64,000 bases of DNA, from assembly GCA_003612515.1 (NCBI GenBank), contig RAZB01000005.1:62001-126000 (forward strand), in the 5' to 3' direction. The notes beneath the pieces are model-generated. The model made no database searches. It was given only the letters and a program-made list of their open reading frames with translations, and had not been told where the DNA came from. The stretch comes from a bacterium D16-34 (lineage in GTDB: Bacteria; Actinomycetota; Coriobacteriia; Coriobacteriales; Eggerthellaceae). Each line of letters begins with the position of its first letter. Position 1 is the stretch's first letter. The position numbers and the translations under genes are program-made. Positions 62,960 to 64,000 of the stretch are shown here, piece after piece.

Positions 62960-63271
62960 ATGACAGAACATCTCTCCGAACATGATGTTCGGGATATTGC
63001 AGAATATGTGCGAATCGGGCTGACTGATGACGAGGTCGAACAAATGACGGTAGATCTCAACGCTATCATCGATTCACTGCGTCCAATAACCGAATACGAA
63101 CTCGATGGAGTTGAGCCGACGTTTCATCCTATTGGCACGCTATCAAATGTGATGCGTGATGATATGGTGGTACCAGGGTTTTCTCAGGAGGTCGCACTTG
63201 AGAATGCCTCCAAAACCCAAGACGGCAGCTTTTTGATTCCCTCAATTTTAGGCGAAGGAGGGGATCGATAA
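62960..63271 (+). CDS. gatC: Aspartyl/glutamyl-tRNA amidotransferase subunit C
   Basis: A 103-residue GatC from ATG 62960 (GAAGGATAT upstream; the longer frame is unlikely). VRDIAEYVRIGLTDDEVEQM and the ELDGVEPTFHPI segment are typical. Its stop overlaps the gatA start (TAATG). Works in the transamidation of misacylated tRNA. The gap 62750-62959 holds only promoters. Confidence 0.95.
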   Translation: MTEHLSEHDVRDIAEYVRIGLTDDEVEQMTVDLNAIIDSLRPITEYELDGVEPTFHPIGTLSNVMRDDMVVPGFSQEVALENASKTQDGSFLIPSILGEGGDR

Positions 63272-64000
63272 TGACTGATCAGGTATTTGGTTGCATGAGC
63301 GCATGTCAAATTCGCGAAGGCCTTGCAACTCGTCAGTTTTCTGCTCGCGAAATTGCTGACGAATCCCTTAAGCGCATTCGCGCCCTCGATGGTGCAACGC
63401 ATGCATTTTTGGAGACCACCGAGGAAATGGCATTCGAACAAGCTGCTCGTATTGACGCAGCCATCGCTTCGGATTTGTTGGACGAGATGGGGTCTTTGGC
63501 TGGTCTGCCTGCCGCTTTCAAAGACAATATGAACTTGATTGGTACCCATACAACGTGCTCGTCGCGTATGCTGGCCAACTATGTTTCGCCCTATACCGCA
63601 ACGTGTGTAAGCCGCATGTTGGCTGCCGGCGCCATTCCGCTCGGCAAGCTCAATATGGATGAGTTTGCGTTCGGTTCTTCAACTGAGACAAGCGCATTTG
63701 GTCCAACGCACAACCCTTGGAACCTCTCTTGTGTTCCGGGCGGTTCATCGGGCGGTTCGGCTGCAGCAGTTGCGGCCGGTCTGGTGAGCGTGTCGCTTGG
63801 TTCTGATACGGGCGGATCCATTCGCCAACCAGGCAGCTTCTGCGGTTTGGTGGCGGTTAAGCCTACCTATGGCGTGGTTTCGCGCTATGGCGTTGTTGCC
63901 TTTGGTAGCTCACTTGACCAGGTCGGACCGTTTACGCGTAGCGTCGAAGATGCAGCTTATTCGCTTAATGCTTTAGCGGGTCGAGATCCGCTTGATTGTA
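63271..64000 (+). CDS. gatA: Aspartyl/glutamyl-tRNA amidotransferase subunit A (3' end beyond window)
   Basis: Amidase subunit that releases ammonia from glutamine. 243 codons are present. The catalytic Lys is in GLPAAFKDNMN, and the amidase signature VPGGSSGGSAAAVAAGLVSV is followed by GSDTGGSIRQPGSFCG, giving the Ser-cisSer-Lys triad. Coupled to gatC by a one-base overlap. Confidence 0.96.
   Translation, partial: MTDQVFGCMSACQIREGLATRQFSAREIADESLKRIRALDGATHAFLETTEEMAFEQAARIDAAIASDLLDEMGSLAGLPAAFKDNMNLIGTHTTCSSRMLANYVSPYTATCVSRMLAAGAIPLGKLNMDEFAFGSSTETSAFGPTHNPWNLSCVPGGSSGGSAAAVAAGLVSVSLGSDTGGSIRQPGSFCGLVAVKPTYGVVSRYGVVAFGSSLDQVGPFTRSVEDAAYSLNALAGRDPLDC

Noticed and set aside
1-64000. tRNA, rRNA, replication origin or complete insertion sequence
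   Set aside because: Scanning by eye found no tRNA-like cloverleaf with TTCGA arms, no rRNA and no intact transposase; short RNAs could be missed without a covariance search.

Overview
The window looks like a chromosome segment of an anaerobic actinobacterium of the class Coriobacteriia, probably Eggerthellaceae (a Cryptobacterium- or Slackia-like genome of medium GC). The reasons are three copies of a divergent module, twin-arginine FAD fumarate-reductase-like flavoprotein plus multi-membrane LuxR regulator, that is characteristic of this family; the str ribosomal operon; and Gram-positive-type surface proteins. Species identity is inference.

Left third (about 1-28.7 kb) is accessory DNA in layers of decay. 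1-3.3 kb holds an AraC regulator coupled to a DMT exporter (cut by the window edge) and a divergent LysR/LysE-exporter pair. 3.4-6.2 kb holds a wrecked AbiE toxin-antitoxin locus, an Rrf2 regulator, a glycosyltransferase stub, an ATP-grasp protein and a zinc-ribbon protein. 6.6-8.9 kb is an Eco47II-type restriction-modification pair whose methyltransferase carries its own DNA-binding domain facing a 20-bp palindrome. 8.9-9.5 kb is a yjdF riboswitch and yjdF. 9.5-12.6 kb is a graveyard (DUF3800-like, HxlR, radical SAM and two integrase remnants). 12.6-17.2 kb holds one intact flavoprotein/LuxR module and one hollowed-out copy. 17.3-28.7 kb holds AT-rich orphan genes, a second AbiE copy with early damage, a SIR2-like gene overlapping a small partner gene, a second yjdF riboswitch with a broken yjdF, small metabolic genes, an intact third AbiE copy, an AbiTii gene and a frameshifted membrane-tail gene abutting guaA. 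Short copies of the guaA 3' end at 11.63 and 22.93 kb suggest that at least part of this region arrived by serial integration at guaA.

Middle (28.7-45.2 kb) is ordinary chromosome: guaA, uppP, chorismate mutase/DAHP synthase, pcrA, a fused L-serine dehydratase, a CBS-containing inorganic pyrophosphatase, a small membrane protein, an M20 peptidase, and the third flavoprotein/LuxR module.

Right (45.2-64 kb) holds the str operon rpsL-rpsG-fusA running into rpsJ-rplC-rplD-rplW. It stops at a strong terminator right after rplW, so rplB and the rest of the S10 operon are not here. Next come a 1527-residue repeat-rich surface protein, an ABC transporter whose permease carries a very long coiled coil, trigger factor, a repeat-filled gap, a proline-iminopeptidase-like hydrolase, and gatC with the start of gatA.

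The most notable items are: three AbiE copies at different decay stages, each with its own inverted-repeat operator touching the antitoxin start codon; the SIR2-like plus small-partner pair as a candidate unclassified defence system; paired yjdF riboswitches with a compensatory base-pair change; and a paralogous three-part intergenic repeat at 33.1 and 61.5 kb. No tRNA, rRNA or CRISPR array was recognised.
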